A DNA stretch of 64,000 nt from an uncultured Clostridia bacterium (GCA_930990975.1 CAKNRR010000005.1:55558-119557), one strand, 5' to 3'. Positions 24,782-35,058 are shown, counted from the first letter of the stretch. Numbers and translations: made by a program. The notes: generated by a model not told the origin, from the letters alone.

Positions 24782-26257
24782 ATGGAAAAATTCCAAATTT
24801 ATGATGATATAAAATCACGGACAAATGGCGACATCTATATTGGGGTGGTTGGGCCTGTCCGTGTTGGGAAATCAACATTTATAACAAGTTTTATGCAAAA
24901 ACTTGTCGTTCCTAATATCACTGAAAAAAATTCAAAAGAACGCACTATTGATGAATTGCCGCAATCTGCTGATGGAAAAACCATCATGACCACTCAACCG
25001 CACTTTGTGCCTAATGAAGCAGTCAAAATCAAAGTTGCAAATACTGAGATGAAAGTGCGCATGATTGACTGCGTTGGCTATCTTGTAAGCGGAGTTATGG
25101 GGCATATTGAAGATGATAAGCCAAGACTTGTGAAAACGCCATGGTCTAGCGAAGATTTGCCATTTGAAGAGGCTGCAGAACTTGGCACAACAAAGGTTAT
25201 AAAAGAGCATTCAACCATTGGAATTTGTGTCACAACAGATGGCTCGATTACAGGGATTGCGAGAAGCAACTATGTTGAGGCTGAAGAGAGAGTTGTAAAT
25301 GAACTTAAAGAATGCGAAAAACCATTTGTAATTGTTTTAAACTGCAAAACACCAAATAGTGCTGATTCGAAAAAACTTACAAGTCAACTTAATGCAAAAT
25401 ATGAAGTGCCAGTCATTGCACTGAACGCACAAGAGCTTAAAGATGAAGATGTAGACAAGGTTTTTGAAAACATTTTGATGGAGTTCCCAGTAAAATCTAT
25501 CCAAGTGCAAATGCCACAATGGCTCAGAGCTTTGGATTTTAGCAGTGAAATCATCACAGAAATTGCAAGTGAAATGAAAAAACTTGGCACGGGGATGAAC
25601 AAACTTAGCGAAGCAGAAAAAAGCCAAGTTGCGTTTGCGGAAAGCAATTGTTTTGACCCGATTACAGTTTCTACAATAGATGCAGGCAATGGAGTTGTCA
25701 AATTCAATGTTATTCCAAAAGAGGGACTTTTCTATCAAGTTCTTTCAAATGAATGTGGCTTTGAAATTAAAGACGATTTCGAGCTTGTAAGTTATATAAA
25801 AGAACTTGCCGTTGCAAAGGTCGAATATGACAAGATAAAAGACGCTTTGGAAGAGGTGAAACAAACAGGGTATGGAATTGTTGAGCCAAAACGAGAAGAC
25901 CTTGAGCTTGGCGAACCTGAGATTATAAAGCAAGGCAACCGTTTTGGAGTGAAAATTAAAGCATCAGCTCCAAGCTTGCATATAATGAGAGTTGATGTTG
26001 AAACAGAAGTGACACCACTTGTTGGCACAGAGGATCAAAGCCAAGATTTGGCTAAAAATTTAGTAGACCAATTTGAAAATGACCCTCAAGCAATTTGGGA
26101 TACAAACATTTTAGGAAAGAGTTTGTTTACACTCGTTGGAGATAATATCAATTCAAAGATTGTTACAATGCCAGTTGAAGCACAAAAGAAGATGCGAAAG
26201 ACACTTTCACGAATTGTAAATGAAGGCAAGGGCGGAGTGCTTTGCATACTCTTATAA
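24782..26257 (+). CDS. spoIVA: Spore-coat assembly ATPase SpoIVA
   Basis: This 491-residue protein matches SpoIVA in length (492 in B. subtilis) and sequence. The N-terminus is MEKFQIYDDIKSRTNGDIYI and the Walker A is GPVRVGKST at 24-32, followed by a P-loop core and a long C-terminal region ending in KGGVLCILL. SpoIVA is made in the mother cell, hydrolyses ATP and polymerises on the forespore surface as the base layer of the coat. TAGGAGG precedes the start. Its presence shows that this organism, or its recent ancestor, forms endospores. Monocistronic. Confidence 0.97.
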   Translation: MEKFQIYDDIKSRTNGDIYIGVVGPVRVGKSTFITSFMQKLVVPNITEKNSKERTIDELPQSADGKTIMTTQPHFVPNEAVKIKVANTEMKVRMIDCVGYLVSGVMGHIEDDKPRLVKTPWSSEDLPFEEAAELGTTKVIKEHSTIGICVTTDGSITGIARSNYVEAEERVVNELKECEKPFVIVLNCKTPNSADSKKLTSQLNAKYEVPVIALNAQELKDEDVDKVFENILMEFPVKSIQVQMPQWLRALDFSSEIITEIASEMKKLGTGMNKLSEAEKSQVAFAESNCFDPITVSTIDAGNGVVKFNVIPKEGLFYQVLSNECGFEIKDDFELVSYIKELAVAKVEYDKIKDALEEVKQTGYGIVEPKREDLELGEPEIIKQGNRFGVKIKASAPSLHIMRVDVETEVTPLVGTEDQSQDLAKNLVDQFENDPQAIWDTNILGKSLFTLVGDNINSKIVTMPVEAQKKMRKTLSRIVNEGKGGVLCILL

Positions 26258-26280
26258 AACTGACATATTCAAAATTATAA

Positions 26281-26308
26281 AAAAAGAGGCTTTTTTGCTT
26301 CTTTTTTT
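26281..26308 (+). terminator. Intrinsic terminator after spoIVA
   Basis: A 10-bp stem with one G-T wobble (26281-26290 with 26297-26306) is followed by a T-run. Confidence 0.65.
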
Positions 26309-26466
26309 TGTATTTTATTGTCAATTTTAAATTAAAAAATAAAATTATTAAAAAAATAATAAAAACAAAATAAAATTAAAAATATTTTTTATTTAATTAT
26401 TATTCAAAAATATTTTTAACGGACAAAATAACAAATAAAAATAATTGATTAATTTATTTTAAAAGA
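26309..26466. other. Nearly GC-free spacer before pcrA
   Basis: The spacer is about 150 bases of almost pure A/T, A-rich first and T-rich later, similar to the spacers before the portal, capsid and ligA genes. No ORF is seen. It ends at the pcrA promoter. Confidence 0.55.
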
Positions 26467-26496
26467 TTTACAAATGCGACCCAATATTGTTATAAT
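26467..26496 (+). promoter_or_regulatory. pcrA promoter giving a leaderless message
   Basis: TTTACA (26467-26472) and TATAAT (26491-26496) are spaced by 18 bases. The start point expected seven bases after the -10 box is 26503, exactly the A of the pcrA ATG. No Shine-Dalgarno sequence is present, so translation probably starts on a leaderless mRNA. Confidence 0.6.
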
Positions 26497-26502
26497 ATAG
26501 TC

Positions 26503-28812
26503 ATGAATTACGACATAGGATCATTGAATGAAGAACAACTTGAACCCCTTAAACAGATTGAGGGGGCAGTTTTGGTTACGGCAGGTGCGGGGTCTGGCAA
26601 AACAAGACTTCTTACACATAGAGTGGCATATCTTATAAAAGAGTGCCATGTTTCACCATACAATATTTTAGCAATAACCTTCACAAACAAAGCGGCAGGC
26701 GAGATGAAGGAGCGTATTGGACAGATGGTTGATGGGGCAGAAAAGGTTTGGATTTCGACTTTTCACTCAATGTGTGCAAAGATTTTAAGACGAGATATTG
26801 ATGCTCTTTATCCATTCACAAAAGATTTTTCAATTTACAGCGAAAGCGACAGTGAGAAGGCGGTGAAAGAGGTGTTGTCAGAACGAGGTATTGCCGATGA
26901 CAAAATCAAGAAGTCAGTCATGAAACACATTTCAAATTGTAAGAATGGCAGTCAAACATTGGATGATTATTTGCTTACACATGAAGATGAATTTGGAATG
27001 GATAAAATAGGGGAACTTATAAAAGCATATCAAAACAAGCTTAAAAAGAACAATGCTTTGGACTTTGATGACTTGTTGTGCAAGACAGTGGAACTATTTA
27101 AGAGCTATCCACAGATTTTGAATTATTATGCTGACAGATTTGAATATATTTTGGTTGATGAGTTTCAAGATACAAACACCATACAATACAATCTTGTAAA
27201 GATGCTTTCCTCCATTCATGGCAATTTGTTCGTTGTTGGGGATGAAGATCAATGTATTTATTCTTGGAGAGGGGCAAACTTTCAAAATATATTCAACTTG
27301 AAAAAAGATTTCCCAGATGTCAAGGTCTATAAACTTGAAAGAAACTATCGTTCTACAAATGAAATCATTTCCGTTGCAAACAATGTGATAAAAAACAATA
27401 GTGCGCGCTTAAACAAAAATATGTGGACTGATAAAAAAGGTGGAGAGAAGCCTAGCTTATTCAACGCGTATGACGAAAAAGATGAAGCATTTTATGTGGC
27501 AAAAACAATACAAAAGCTGGCGAATGAAGGCTATGAATATAAAGATTTTGCTGTTCTTATGCGGATGAACGCATTATCCAGAAGCATAGAAGAGGCTTTC
27601 CTGTCATACAATATTCCGCATAGGATTTTTGGTGGTTTCAAGTTTTATGAAAGAGTTGAAATCAAGAATGTGATAGGGTATCTAAGACTTTTCACAAACC
27701 CAAAAGATGACATATCTTTTGCAAGGATAATCAATTTTCCAAAGCGTGGTATTGGCGATGGAACGCTTGCCAAACTTGCAGAAATTGATTTTGAAAAATC
27801 GCTTTTAGAAAATGTTCTATCAAAAGAACTATTGCAAAATTCATCTTTATATAAAAAATTTCAAACATTTATTGAGAGCTACAACAAAGTTGTTGACAAA
27901 CCAAGAATGCCTTTGTCAGGTTTTGTTGAAAGTGTGATAAATGCTTTCAATATAAGAGGTGCATATAATCCGAAAGACGAAGAAGATTTGAATAGACTTA
28001 TGAATATAGAACAATTTGTGTCTTCTGTAAAAGAATTTGAAGCACTCAATCCAGAGGCGACCTTAAATGAATTTCTTGAAACAATCACATTAAGTGCAGA
28101 TACTGATGAAATTGGACAGGGTGGAGCTGTCACCATAGCAACAGTCCATGCGGTGAAGGGGCTTGAGTTTAAAGTTGTTTTTGTCATTGGTCTTGAGGAG
28201 GGAATATTCCCAATATCAAGAGCTCTTTACAGCACAAACGAGCTTGAAGAAGAACGAAGGCTTATGTATGTAGCTCTTACTAGGGCAGAAGAGAGATTAT
28301 ATTTGTCCCATGCGTCAAAACGCTATCTTTATAGAGATAGTCAATATCAAACTCCAAGCAGGTTTTGCAGAGAGCTTGGACTTTTATCACTTGAAGAACC
28401 TTCTGTCAATAAATCTTGGCAACAGGATAGAAGCTATGGTGGCGGTTATAGCTATAATGGTGGCAATGGTTATAAAAGTGGATATAAAACATATTATAGT
28501 GAGAGTGGAACTGAAAAATATAATGACTATGGTGCAAGTTATAATGATGTAGACAAATTCAATAAGACTGAAAAGACTTTTGACCATACAAAATTCTTTA
28601 GAGAAGAGAGGAAAAAAGAACAAGCCAAGAAGGACGAAGCAAGGATTGATGTTTCAAAATATAAAGTTGGCCAATCGGTAGAGCATCCAAGATATGGAAT
28701 AGGTCAGATTGTCGATATTTCAACAGATGGGCTTGTTGGAGATATTGTATTTGAAGATTTTGGAAAGAAAAGCTTGATGCTTGACCTTGCACCTCTTACA
28801 ATTTTGGATTAG
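26503..28812 (+). CDS. pcrA: DNA helicase PcrA/UvrD
   Basis: This 769-residue superfamily 1A helicase has motif I GAGSGKTRLL (~28-37), motif Ia ITFTNKAAGEM, motif II VDEFQDTN, motif III VGDEDQCIYSWRGA, motif IV LERNYRST, motif V VHAVKGLEFKVVF and motif VI YVALTRAEERL. The C-terminal tail (Gly/Tyr-rich, then VGQSVEHPRYGIGQIV) is the Tudor-like region that binds RNA polymerase in PcrA. It acts in nucleotide excision repair and in clearing transcription complexes. It is followed by an A/T spacer and ligA, the pcrA-ligA order known from Firmicutes. Confidence 0.96.
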   Translation: MNYDIGSLNEEQLEPLKQIEGAVLVTAGAGSGKTRLLTHRVAYLIKECHVSPYNILAITFTNKAAGEMKERIGQMVDGAEKVWISTFHSMCAKILRRDIDALYPFTKDFSIYSESDSEKAVKEVLSERGIADDKIKKSVMKHISNCKNGSQTLDDYLLTHEDEFGMDKIGELIKAYQNKLKKNNALDFDDLLCKTVELFKSYPQILNYYADRFEYILVDEFQDTNTIQYNLVKMLSSIHGNLFVVGDEDQCIYSWRGANFQNIFNLKKDFPDVKVYKLERNYRSTNEIISVANNVIKNNSARLNKNMWTDKKGGEKPSLFNAYDEKDEAFYVAKTIQKLANEGYEYKDFAVLMRMNALSRSIEEAFLSYNIPHRIFGGFKFYERVEIKNVIGYLRLFTNPKDDISFARIINFPKRGIGDGTLAKLAEIDFEKSLLENVLSKELLQNSSLYKKFQTFIESYNKVVDKPRMPLSGFVESVINAFNIRGAYNPKDEEDLNRLMNIEQFVSSVKEFEALNPEATLNEFLETITLSADTDEIGQGGAVTIATVHAVKGLEFKVVFVIGLEEGIFPISRALYSTNELEEERRLMYVALTRAEERLYLSHASKRYLYRDSQYQTPSRFCRELGLLSLEEPSVNKSWQQDRSYGGGYSYNGGNGYKSGYKTYYSESGTEKYNDYGASYNDVDKFNKTEKTFDHTKFFREERKKEQAKKDEARIDVSKYKVGQSVEHPRYGIGQIVDISTDGLVGDIVFEDFGKKSLMLDLAPLTILD

Positions 28813-28869
28813 TTGTCTTTCGATTTGAAGTATGCTTGCATAATGATAACTGACGAATTGAAGAATAAA

Positions 28870-29066
28870 GTTAAAAAAGATTGCAAGAAAACAAAAAAAA
28901 TAAATATTAATAAAAATTATTAAAAATAAATATTATAAAAAAATAAAACAAAAAATAAAAAAATAATTAATAAAAATAATAAAATAAATAAAAATAATGA
29001 TTTTTTATCAAAAAATATGTATTTTTTTGTATTTTTTAATTAATTTATTTTAAATTATATTTTTAA
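28870..29066. other. Nearly GC-free spacer between pcrA and ligA
   Basis: About 190 bases are almost without G or C, an A-rich left part and a T-rich right part, ending in the AAAGGTG site of ligA. No ORF or clear terminator is visible. Confidence 0.55.
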
Positions 29067-29075
29067 AGGTGAATT

Positions 29076-31028
29076 ATGAATAAGATAGAAAAGATGAAAG
29101 AACTTATAAAAGAGATTGAAAAGCATAATTACAACTATTATGTTTTGGACAATCCTACTATTTCTGATGTAGAGTATGACAAGTTGTATTACGCACTTGT
29201 TGACCTTGAGAAAGAAACAGGGGTTATTTTGCCATATTCACCAACACAAAGAGTAGGTGATGCTGTTTTAGAGGGCTTTGAAAAACATAGACATGAGGTG
29301 AATTTATATTCATTGAACAAAGTTCGTGATTTTGAGGACCTTGAAAAATGGGTCAATGATATGGAAAAGGAAACAGGCGGAACAGATTTTGCTGTTGAAT
29401 ATAAATTTGATGGGCTTAATCTTGTTTTGGAATATAATGATGGTGTTTTCGTCCGTGCAACCACACGAGGCAATGGAAGCATTGGCGAAGATGTTACTAT
29501 GCAGGTCAAAACAATAAAATCTGTCCCTTTGCGTATAGGTTTTCAAAAAAGATTGATTGTGCAGGGCGAAGGGATGATGACAAATAAGAGTTTCGCCGAG
29601 TACAATAAAACTGCTACAGAAAAGTTGAAAAATCCAAGAAATGGTGTTGCGGGGGCTATAAGAAATCTTGATATAAGAGAAACAGCCAAAAGAAACCTTG
29701 ATTTTTTCTGCTATTCAATTCTTTTGTGTGAAGATAAAGAGTTCTCTACTCAACAGCAAATGCATGAATTTTTAAAAGAAAACGGCTTTCAAACAGGTGA
29801 TTATTTCAAAATATGCAAAAATGTGCAAGAGATCATTCATTGCATAAATGAAATTGATGTTGTAAAAAGCAAACTTGATGTGATGATTGATGGTATGGTT
29901 ATAAAAATAAATAGTGTAAAACCTCGTGAGAAGATAGGCTTTACTGCAAAATTCCCTAAGTGGGCAATGGCTTACAAGTTTGAAGCGCAAGAGGCGACAA
30001 CAATATTGAAATCTGTCACATGGCAAGTTGGAAGAAGTGGAAGGGTGACGCCTATTGCAGAACTTGAGCCTGTTGAGCTTGCTGGTGCAACAATAAAGAG
30101 GGCGACATTAAACAATATAGAAGACATCAAACGAAAAGATGTCTATGAAAATTCAAGGGTCTTTGTCAGAAGAAGCAATGAAGTCATCCCAGAAATTATG
30201 GGACTTGCAGAAAAACTTGAGTCTTCAAAAGAAATTGAAGTGCCTTCAAACTGCCCAAGCTGTGGGACGACACTCTTGCAAAAAGGACCACTTCTTTATT
30301 GTCCAAATCATCTTGGATGTAAAGAACAGGTTGTTGATAGACTCAGCCATTTTTGCAGTCGTGAAGCCTTTAATATTGAAGGGTTATCAGAAAAAACAGC
30401 GGTGGCATTATATGATAATTTGGGAGTGAGAAAACTTAGCGACATTTTCAAACTTAAAGAAGAAGATTTGTTAAAACTTGAAAAATTTAAGGAGAAAAAG
30501 GCAAAAAACATTATAAACTCAATAGAAAACAGCAAAAAAGTTGATTTATATAGGTTTTTGTTTGCGCTTGGCATCTCAGAGGTTGGAGTAAAAACAGCTA
30601 AAGATTTAGCTAAGAACTTTGAGAGTCTTGACAATATCATGAGCGCAACAAAAGAGGATATTTTAAAGGTTGAGGATATAGGAGATGTTATTGCCGAAAA
30701 TATCTTTAATTTCTTTAGAGATGGAGATAATATAAGTGAAATTGAAAATCTCTTTAAATGCGGCGTTGAAATAAAAACAATTGACAAACAAGAGAAAAAT
30801 GAAAATATTGCTGGGAAAACTTTTGTTTTGACGGGAACGCTATCAAGACCAAGACATGAGATTGAGGAGCTTATTGAAAAATATGGTGGAAAGACCAGCA
30901 GTTCAGTATCAAAAAACACCGATTATGTTTTGGCTGGAGAAAATGCTGGAAGCAAACTTGACAAGGCGAAAGAGATTTCAGTTAAAATAATAGATGAAAA
31001 GACTTTTAATGAAATGCTTAATGTGTAA
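29076..31028 (+). CDS. ligA: NAD-dependent DNA ligase LigA
   Basis: This 650-residue enzyme has the complete LigA architecture: an Ia domain (HNYNYYVLDNPTISDVEYD), adenylation domain with the active-site lysine in EYKFDGLNL, OB fold, a four-Cys zinc finger (CPSCGTTLLQ, CPNHLGC), helix-hairpin-helix repeats (~445-560) and a C-terminal BRCT domain (FVLTGTLSRPRHEIEELI). It seals nicks using NAD+ during replication and repair. It lies directly after pcrA. A terminator lies 50 bases beyond the stop. Confidence 0.97.
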   Translation: MNKIEKMKELIKEIEKHNYNYYVLDNPTISDVEYDKLYYALVDLEKETGVILPYSPTQRVGDAVLEGFEKHRHEVNLYSLNKVRDFEDLEKWVNDMEKETGGTDFAVEYKFDGLNLVLEYNDGVFVRATTRGNGSIGEDVTMQVKTIKSVPLRIGFQKRLIVQGEGMMTNKSFAEYNKTATEKLKNPRNGVAGAIRNLDIRETAKRNLDFFCYSILLCEDKEFSTQQQMHEFLKENGFQTGDYFKICKNVQEIIHCINEIDVVKSKLDVMIDGMVIKINSVKPREKIGFTAKFPKWAMAYKFEAQEATTILKSVTWQVGRSGRVTPIAELEPVELAGATIKRATLNNIEDIKRKDVYENSRVFVRRSNEVIPEIMGLAEKLESSKEIEVPSNCPSCGTTLLQKGPLLYCPNHLGCKEQVVDRLSHFCSREAFNIEGLSEKTAVALYDNLGVRKLSDIFKLKEEDLLKLEKFKEKKAKNIINSIENSKKVDLYRFLFALGISEVGVKTAKDLAKNFESLDNIMSATKEDILKVEDIGDVIAENIFNFFRDGDNISEIENLFKCGVEIKTIDKQEKNENIAGKTFVLTGTLSRPRHEIEELIEKYGGKTSSSVSKNTDYVLAGENAGSKLDKAKEISVKIIDEKTFNEMLNV

Positions 31029-31078
31029 TTTTGCGAATAAAAAACGTGCACCTTATCCTATTATTTTTGAAACTAACA

Positions 31079-31115
31079 AAAAAGGAACTTAACTATTTCT
31101 GTAAAGTTCCTTTTT
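31079..31115 (+). terminator. Intrinsic terminator after ligA
   Basis: AAAAAGGAACTT and AAGTTCCTTTTT pair over 12 bp with a 13-base loop, and T's end the right arm. Confidence 0.75.
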
Positions 31116-31200
31116 AAATTTATTTTGCTAGTTTCAAAGTTTATTAACATTTATGGAGCTAAAATATAGTGTAAATAAAAATATATAAAATTGTATTATA

Positions 31201-31247
31201 AAAGAGGCTGTCTAAAATATATTGCTTACATTAAACAGCCTTTTTTA
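31201..31247. terminator. Second terminator-like hairpin downstream of ligA
   Basis: AAAGAGGCTGT (31201-31211) pairs with ACAGCCTTTTT (31235-31245) with one mismatch and a 23-base loop, then T's. It may back up the ligA terminator. The rest of 31116-31319 shows nothing else. Confidence 0.5.
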
Positions 31248-31319
31248 TTTCATGGCTAAAAGCTGGTTAAATTTGATGGTGTTGAATTTTATTTTATAAA
31301 TATTATTGTTTTAAAATAC

Positions 31320-31348
31320 TTGACAAGCATGAGAAAAATAAGTATAAT
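31320..31348 (+). promoter_or_regulatory. Strong promoter of an unassigned small RNA
   Basis: Consensus TTGACA (31320-31325) and consensus TATAAT (31343-31348) are spaced by 17 bases, the best sigma-A promoter in the window. Expected start near 31355. No ORF follows. Confidence 0.85.
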
Positions 31349-31354
31349 ACCTCT

Positions 31355-31606
31355 TGTATGCTTCGTTGTCGGAGGCAATGCTTTTGATTGTGCGTTAGGT
31401 TATCCTTTCAGCATGCGTCAGATTTAAGTTTGGCGGAAAGCATAAACAAACAGCAGGTGGGTTCATTTCAATACTTATTAAGAATTTCACCGATTCACTT
31501 ATTGAGATAAGTGAAGTTGCATAAATAGTATGCAATCGTGTTGTTCATGTTTTACAAAGAAAAGCATTTTTCATGCACGACAACAAGATGTCGTGCATTT
31601 TTTTTT
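31355..31606 (+). ncRNA. Structured small RNA of about 250 nt, possibly 6S-like
   Basis: The segment runs from a consensus promoter to an intrinsic terminator (10-bp stem 31573-31582 with 31589-31598, then T9) without an ORF or ribosome binding site. The ends pair: 31365-31371 with 31578-31584, and 31377-31385 with 31560-31568 (9 bp). Two perfect hairpins lie inside: 31494-31502 with 31507-31515, and 31517-31523 with 31529-31535. A 7-bp pairing, 31357-31363 with 31438-31444, is also possible. A long helix joining both ends fits 6S RNA, which mimics an open promoter and binds RNA polymerase, but other Bacillota RNAs are possible. I find no signal-recognition-particle, tmRNA or RNase P core. 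Confidence 0.65.
31573..31606 (+). terminator. Intrinsic terminator of the small RNA
   Basis: ATGCACGACA and TGTCGTGCAT form a perfect 10-bp stem with a 6-base loop, followed by nine T's. The left arm also contains bases that could pair with the 5' end of the RNA, so two folds compete. Confidence 0.85.
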
Positions 31607-31737
31607 ACGACAAAAAATAATCTCTCAAATATAAATATAAAAAGCGAAGAGGTTGATGATTATTGGCTTAAAAATTGTCAATAATTGAAACTATAGAACT
31701 TTAAAATATTTATAAATTGAGTTAAAAGGGGAAAACT

Positions 31738-32118
31738 ATGCCTACAATAAACCAACTTGTTAGAAAAGGTCGTGAAACTTTTGATAAAAAATCAAAAGCA
31801 CCTTTACTTGAAGAATGCCCACAAAAAAGAGGAGTATGTCTTTCAGTAAGAACAGCTACACCTAAGAAGCCTAACTCAGCTCTTCGTAAAATTGCCAGAG
31901 TTAAACTTTCAAACGGGACTGAAGGAACTTGCTATATTCCTGGAATTGGACACAACCTTCAAGAGCACAGCGTTGTTCTAGTTAGAGGCGGAAGAGTTAA
32001 GGACTTGCCTGGTGTAAGATATCATATTATTCGTGGTACTCTTGATACAGCTGGGGTTCAAAACAGAAAACAAAGCCGTTCTAAGTATGGTGCAAAGCGT
32101 CCAAAGAAAACAAAGTAA
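31738..32118 (+). CDS. rpsL: 30S ribosomal protein S12
   Basis: This 126-residue S12 has [12 protein letters not shown] at the start and the streptomycin-region motifs [17 protein letters not shown] and [12 protein letters not shown], and a basic tail [13 protein letters not shown]. It lies in the decoding centre of the small subunit. AAAAGGGG precedes the ATG. It heads the str gene set rpsL-rpsG-fusA-tuf, but the upstream neighbour is ligA plus a small RNA instead of rpoC, and the four genes are spaced by 130-240 bases instead of the usual tight packing. Confidence 0.98.
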   Translation: MPTINQLVRKGRETFDKKSKAPLLEECPQKRGVCLSVRTATPKKPNSALRKIARVKLSNGTEGTCYIPGIGHNLQEHSVVLVRGGRVKDLPGVRYHIIRGTLDTAGVQNRKQSRSKYGAKRPKKTK

Positions 32119-32291
32119 TTTAGACTTTGCTTATAAAAAATTGTAATAATATATGGTTTTTATGCTAAATTTTAATAAAAAACTTAAAAATTTCATTAAA
32201 AATCATAAAATAAAGAGAAATAATTTCTTTTTCAAAACAATTTTTTAAAATTAAATTAACAAATAAAATCAATTTATAAATAAAATGAATG

Positions 32292-32331
32292 ACTATCAAA
32301 TTTTATTTTTAGATTAAGTTTTGTTGATAGT
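32292..32331 (+). promoter_or_regulatory. Hairpin in the rpsG leader
   Basis: ACTATCAA (32292-32299) and TTGATAGT (32324-32331) form an 8-bp stem 10 bases before the AAAGGAG site of rpsG. It could be a binding site for S7 autocontrol, but this is only a guess from position. The rest of the 239-base gap is A/T-rich without other signals. Confidence 0.35.
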
Positions 32332-32357
32332 TAAATTGACAAAAGGAGAATAATAAA

Positions 32358-32831
32358 ATGCCAAGAAGAAATAGTGCTGTCAAAAAAGAAGTTCTTCCTG
32401 ATCCAATTTATAAAAGCAAAGTTGTTACTAAGCTTGTAAATCAAGTTATGGAATCTGGTAAAAAAGGACTCGCACAAAGAATAGTATATAGTGCTTTTGA
32501 CATTGTAAAAGAAAAATCAGGTCAAGATCCTATTGAAGTTTTCACTCAAGCACTTGAAAATGTTAAACCTGTTCTTGAAACAAAATCAAGAAGAGTTGGT
32601 GGAGCTACTTATCAAGTACCTATGGAAATCAGACCTGAAAGAAGACAAACTCTTGCAATTCGCTGGATGGTAGCATTTGCTAGAAAGAGAAGCGGAGAAA
32701 GAGGAATGGATGCAAAACTTGCTGGTGAAATTTTAGATGCTTACAATTCAACTGGTGCATCAATCAAAAGAAGAGATGAAATGCACAGAATGGCTGAAGC
32801 TAATAAAGCATTTGCTCACTTCAAGTGGTAA
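32358..32831 (+). CDS. rpsG: 30S ribosomal protein S7
   Basis: This 157-residue S7 has full family length, with [15 protein letters not shown], the helical core [20 protein letters not shown] and the C-terminal [17 protein letters not shown]7 nucleates assembly of the 3' major domain of 16S rRNA. AAAAGGAG upstream. It sits between rpsL and fusA as in most bacteria. Confidence 0.98.
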   Translation: MPRRNSAVKKEVLPDPIYKSKVVTKLVNQVMESGKKGLAQRIVYSAFDIVKEKSGQDPIEVFTQALENVKPVLETKSRRVGGATYQVPMEIRPERRQTLAIRWMVAFARKRSGERGMDAKLAGEILDAYNSTGASIKRRDEMHRMAEANKAFAHFKW

Positions 32832-32985
32832 GAAAATGGTTTTTTTTGATTTTATCTTAAACACTGTTGAAATTTAAAACACACAAAATTTTGCTGAAAA
32901 TTTAAATAAAATCAAGGGAAATTATTAATAATGATTAAAATATTTCAATCTATAAAGAGATTATAAATTAAATAGGAGAAAAAAT

Positions 32986-35058
32986 ATGGCTAATAATCTT
33001 GAATTAACAAGAAATGTTGGTATTATGGCTCACATTGATGCTGGTAAAACAACAACAACTGAGAGAATCCTTTTCTATACTGGGAAATCTCACAAGATTG
33101 GTGAAGTTCATGATGGTGAAGCTACAATGGACTGGATGGCTCAAGAACAAGAAAGAGGTATAACAATTACTTCTGCTTGTACTACTTGCAGTTGGAAAGG
33201 ACACAAAATCAATATTATTGATACCCCAGGGCACGTTGACTTTACTATTGAAGTTGAGCGTTCACTCAAAGTTCTTGATGGTGCTGTGCTTGTTTTGTCT
33301 GCTCGTGACAAAGTTCAACCTCAAACAGAAACTGTTTGGCGTCAAGCTACAAAATATAAAGTACCAACTATAATATATGTAAACAAGATGGATAGAGATG
33401 CTGCTGATTTCTTCGGTTGTGTTGAATCTATCAGACGCAGATTAAAAACAAATCCTCTTCCTATTCAAATGCCAATAGGTGAGGCTGAAACATTCTCAGG
33501 TATTATTGATTTGCTTACAATGAAAGCAGAAATATATAAAGACGACATGGGAAAAGAAATTGAAATCACAGAAATTCCTGCAGAATATAAAGAAAAAGCA
33601 GAAGCTCTTCACAACGAACTAATCGAAAAAGTTGTTGAAACTGATGATGCTTTACTTGAAAGATATTTTGAAGGAGAAGAAATTTCAATTGACGAACTTA
33701 AAAAGGCTATAAGAAAAGCTACAATTGCAAAGACTTTGGTTCCTGTTCTTTGTGGCTCATCTTATAAAAACAAGGGTGTTCAAATGCTTCTTGATGCTAT
33801 GGTTGAATATTTGCCAAGCCCTCTTGACATAGACCATATCACAGGGATTAACCCTGACACTGGAGAAACTGAAACAAGAGCTCCAGACGAAAATGCTCCA
33901 CTTGCAGGTCTTGCATTCAAAATTATGACTGACCCTTATGTTGGAGGTCTTACATTCTTCCGTGTATACAGCGGAAAACTTACAGCTGGATCTTATGTTT
34001 ACAACTCAAACACAGGAAAAACTGAGAGAGTTGGTCGTTTGATTCGTATGCACGCAAACACTCGTCAAGAAATAACAGAAGTTAGTGCAGGTGATATTGC
34101 AGCTATCGTAGGTCTTAAAGATACAATCACAGGACATACTCTTTGCGATGAAAAACACCCAATTCAACTTGAAAGTATGGAATTCCCAGAACCTGTTATT
34201 CAACTTGCTATCGAACCAAAAACAAAAGATATGCAAGAAAAAATGGCTCTTGCTCTTGCAAAACTTTCAAGAGAAGACCCTTCATTCAGAGTTTCAACAA
34301 ACCAAGAAACTGGACAAACTCTTATCGCTGGTATGGGCGAACTTCACCTTGAAATCATTGTAGACAGACTTCTTCGTGAATTCAAAGTTGAAGCTACTGT
34401 TGGTAAACCACAAGTTTCTTATCGTGAAGCTATTAAGAAAGCTGTTAAAGCTGAAGGTAAATTCATTCGTCAAAGCGGTGGTAAAGGTCAATACGGTCAC
34501 TGTATCATTGAAATGGAACCATTACCAGCTGGCTCAGGCTATGAATTTGTTGATAAAACTGTTGGTGGATCAGTTCCAAAAGAATATATCCCTGCAGTTA
34601 ATGCTGGTATCCAAGAAGCCCGCATGAATGGTGTGCTTGCTGGATATGAAACAGTTGACTTCAGAGTTACTTTGGTTGATGGATCATATCACGAAGTTGA
34701 CTCTTCTGAAATGGCATTTAAGATTGCTGGATCTATGGCTTTCCAAGATGGTGCAAAGAAAGCTGACCCTGTTATCTTAGAGCCTATCATGAAAGTTTCT
34801 GTGGAAGTTCCAGATGAATATCTTGGCACTGTTATGGGCAACTTGACATCACGCCGTGGTATGCTTACTGGAAATGAATCTTCTGCAGGAATCCAAATCG
34901 TAAATGCAGAAGTTCCACTTGCAGAAATGTTTGGTTATGCAACAGACCTTCGTTCTCAAACTCAAGGTAGAGGAAATTATGTAATGGAGCCACTCCGTTA
35001 TCAAGAAGTTCCAAAATCAGTTGCAGCTCAAATCATTGGTGAAAGAGCAAAGCAATAA
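32986..35058 (+). CDS. fusA: Elongation factor G
   Basis: This 690-residue translocation GTPase has G1 [15 protein letters not shown], switch [14 protein letters not shown] and the five EF-G domains through to the C-terminal [18 protein letters not shown] signature. It moves tRNA and mRNA through the ribosome after each peptide bond. TAGGAG lies upstream. It is the third gene of the str set. Codon use is even and consistent with high expression. Confidence 0.98.
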   Translation: MANNLELTRNVGIMAHIDAGKTTTTERILFYTGKSHKIGEVHDGEATMDWMAQEQERGITITSACTTCSWKGHKINIIDTPGHVDFTIEVERSLKVLDGAVLVLSARDKVQPQTETVWRQATKYKVPTIIYVNKMDRDAADFFGCVESIRRRLKTNPLPIQMPIGEAETFSGIIDLLTMKAEIYKDDMGKEIEITEIPAEYKEKAEALHNELIEKVVETDDALLERYFEGEEISIDELKKAIRKATIAKTLVPVLCGSSYKNKGVQMLLDAMVEYLPSPLDIDHITGINPDTGETETRAPDENAPLAGLAFKIMTDPYVGGLTFFRVYSGKLTAGSYVYNSNTGKTERVGRLIRMHANTRQEITEVSAGDIAAIVGLKDTITGHTLCDEKHPIQLESMEFPEPVIQLAIEPKTKDMQEKMALALAKLSREDPSFRVSTNQETGQTLIAGMGELHLEIIVDRLLREFKVEATVGKPQVSYREAIKKAVKAEGKFIRQSGGKGQYGHCIIEMEPLPAGSGYEFVDKTVGGSVPKEYIPAVNAGIQEARMNGVLAGYETVDFRVTLVDGSYHEVDSSEMAFKIAGSMAFQDGAKKADPVILEPIMKVSVEVPDEYLGTVMGNLTSRRGMLTGNESSAGIQIVNAEVPLAEMFGYATDLRSQTQGRGNYVMEPLRYQEVPKSVAAQIIGERAKQ

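Noticed and set aside
25337..25738. 133-codon open frame antisense to spoIVA
   Set aside because: The complementary spoIVA frame is clearly the gene; the antisense product has no domain or start signal.
30308..30919. 203-codon open frame antisense to ligA
   Set aside because: Ser/Leu/Phe-rich shadow of a conserved ligA frame, no ribosome binding site.
31355..31606. Signal-recognition-particle RNA, tmRNA or RNase P RNA
   Set aside because: GTCAG and GCAG motifs occur but at the wrong spacing around no proper GGAA tetraloop; no tRNA-like ends and no RNase P core.
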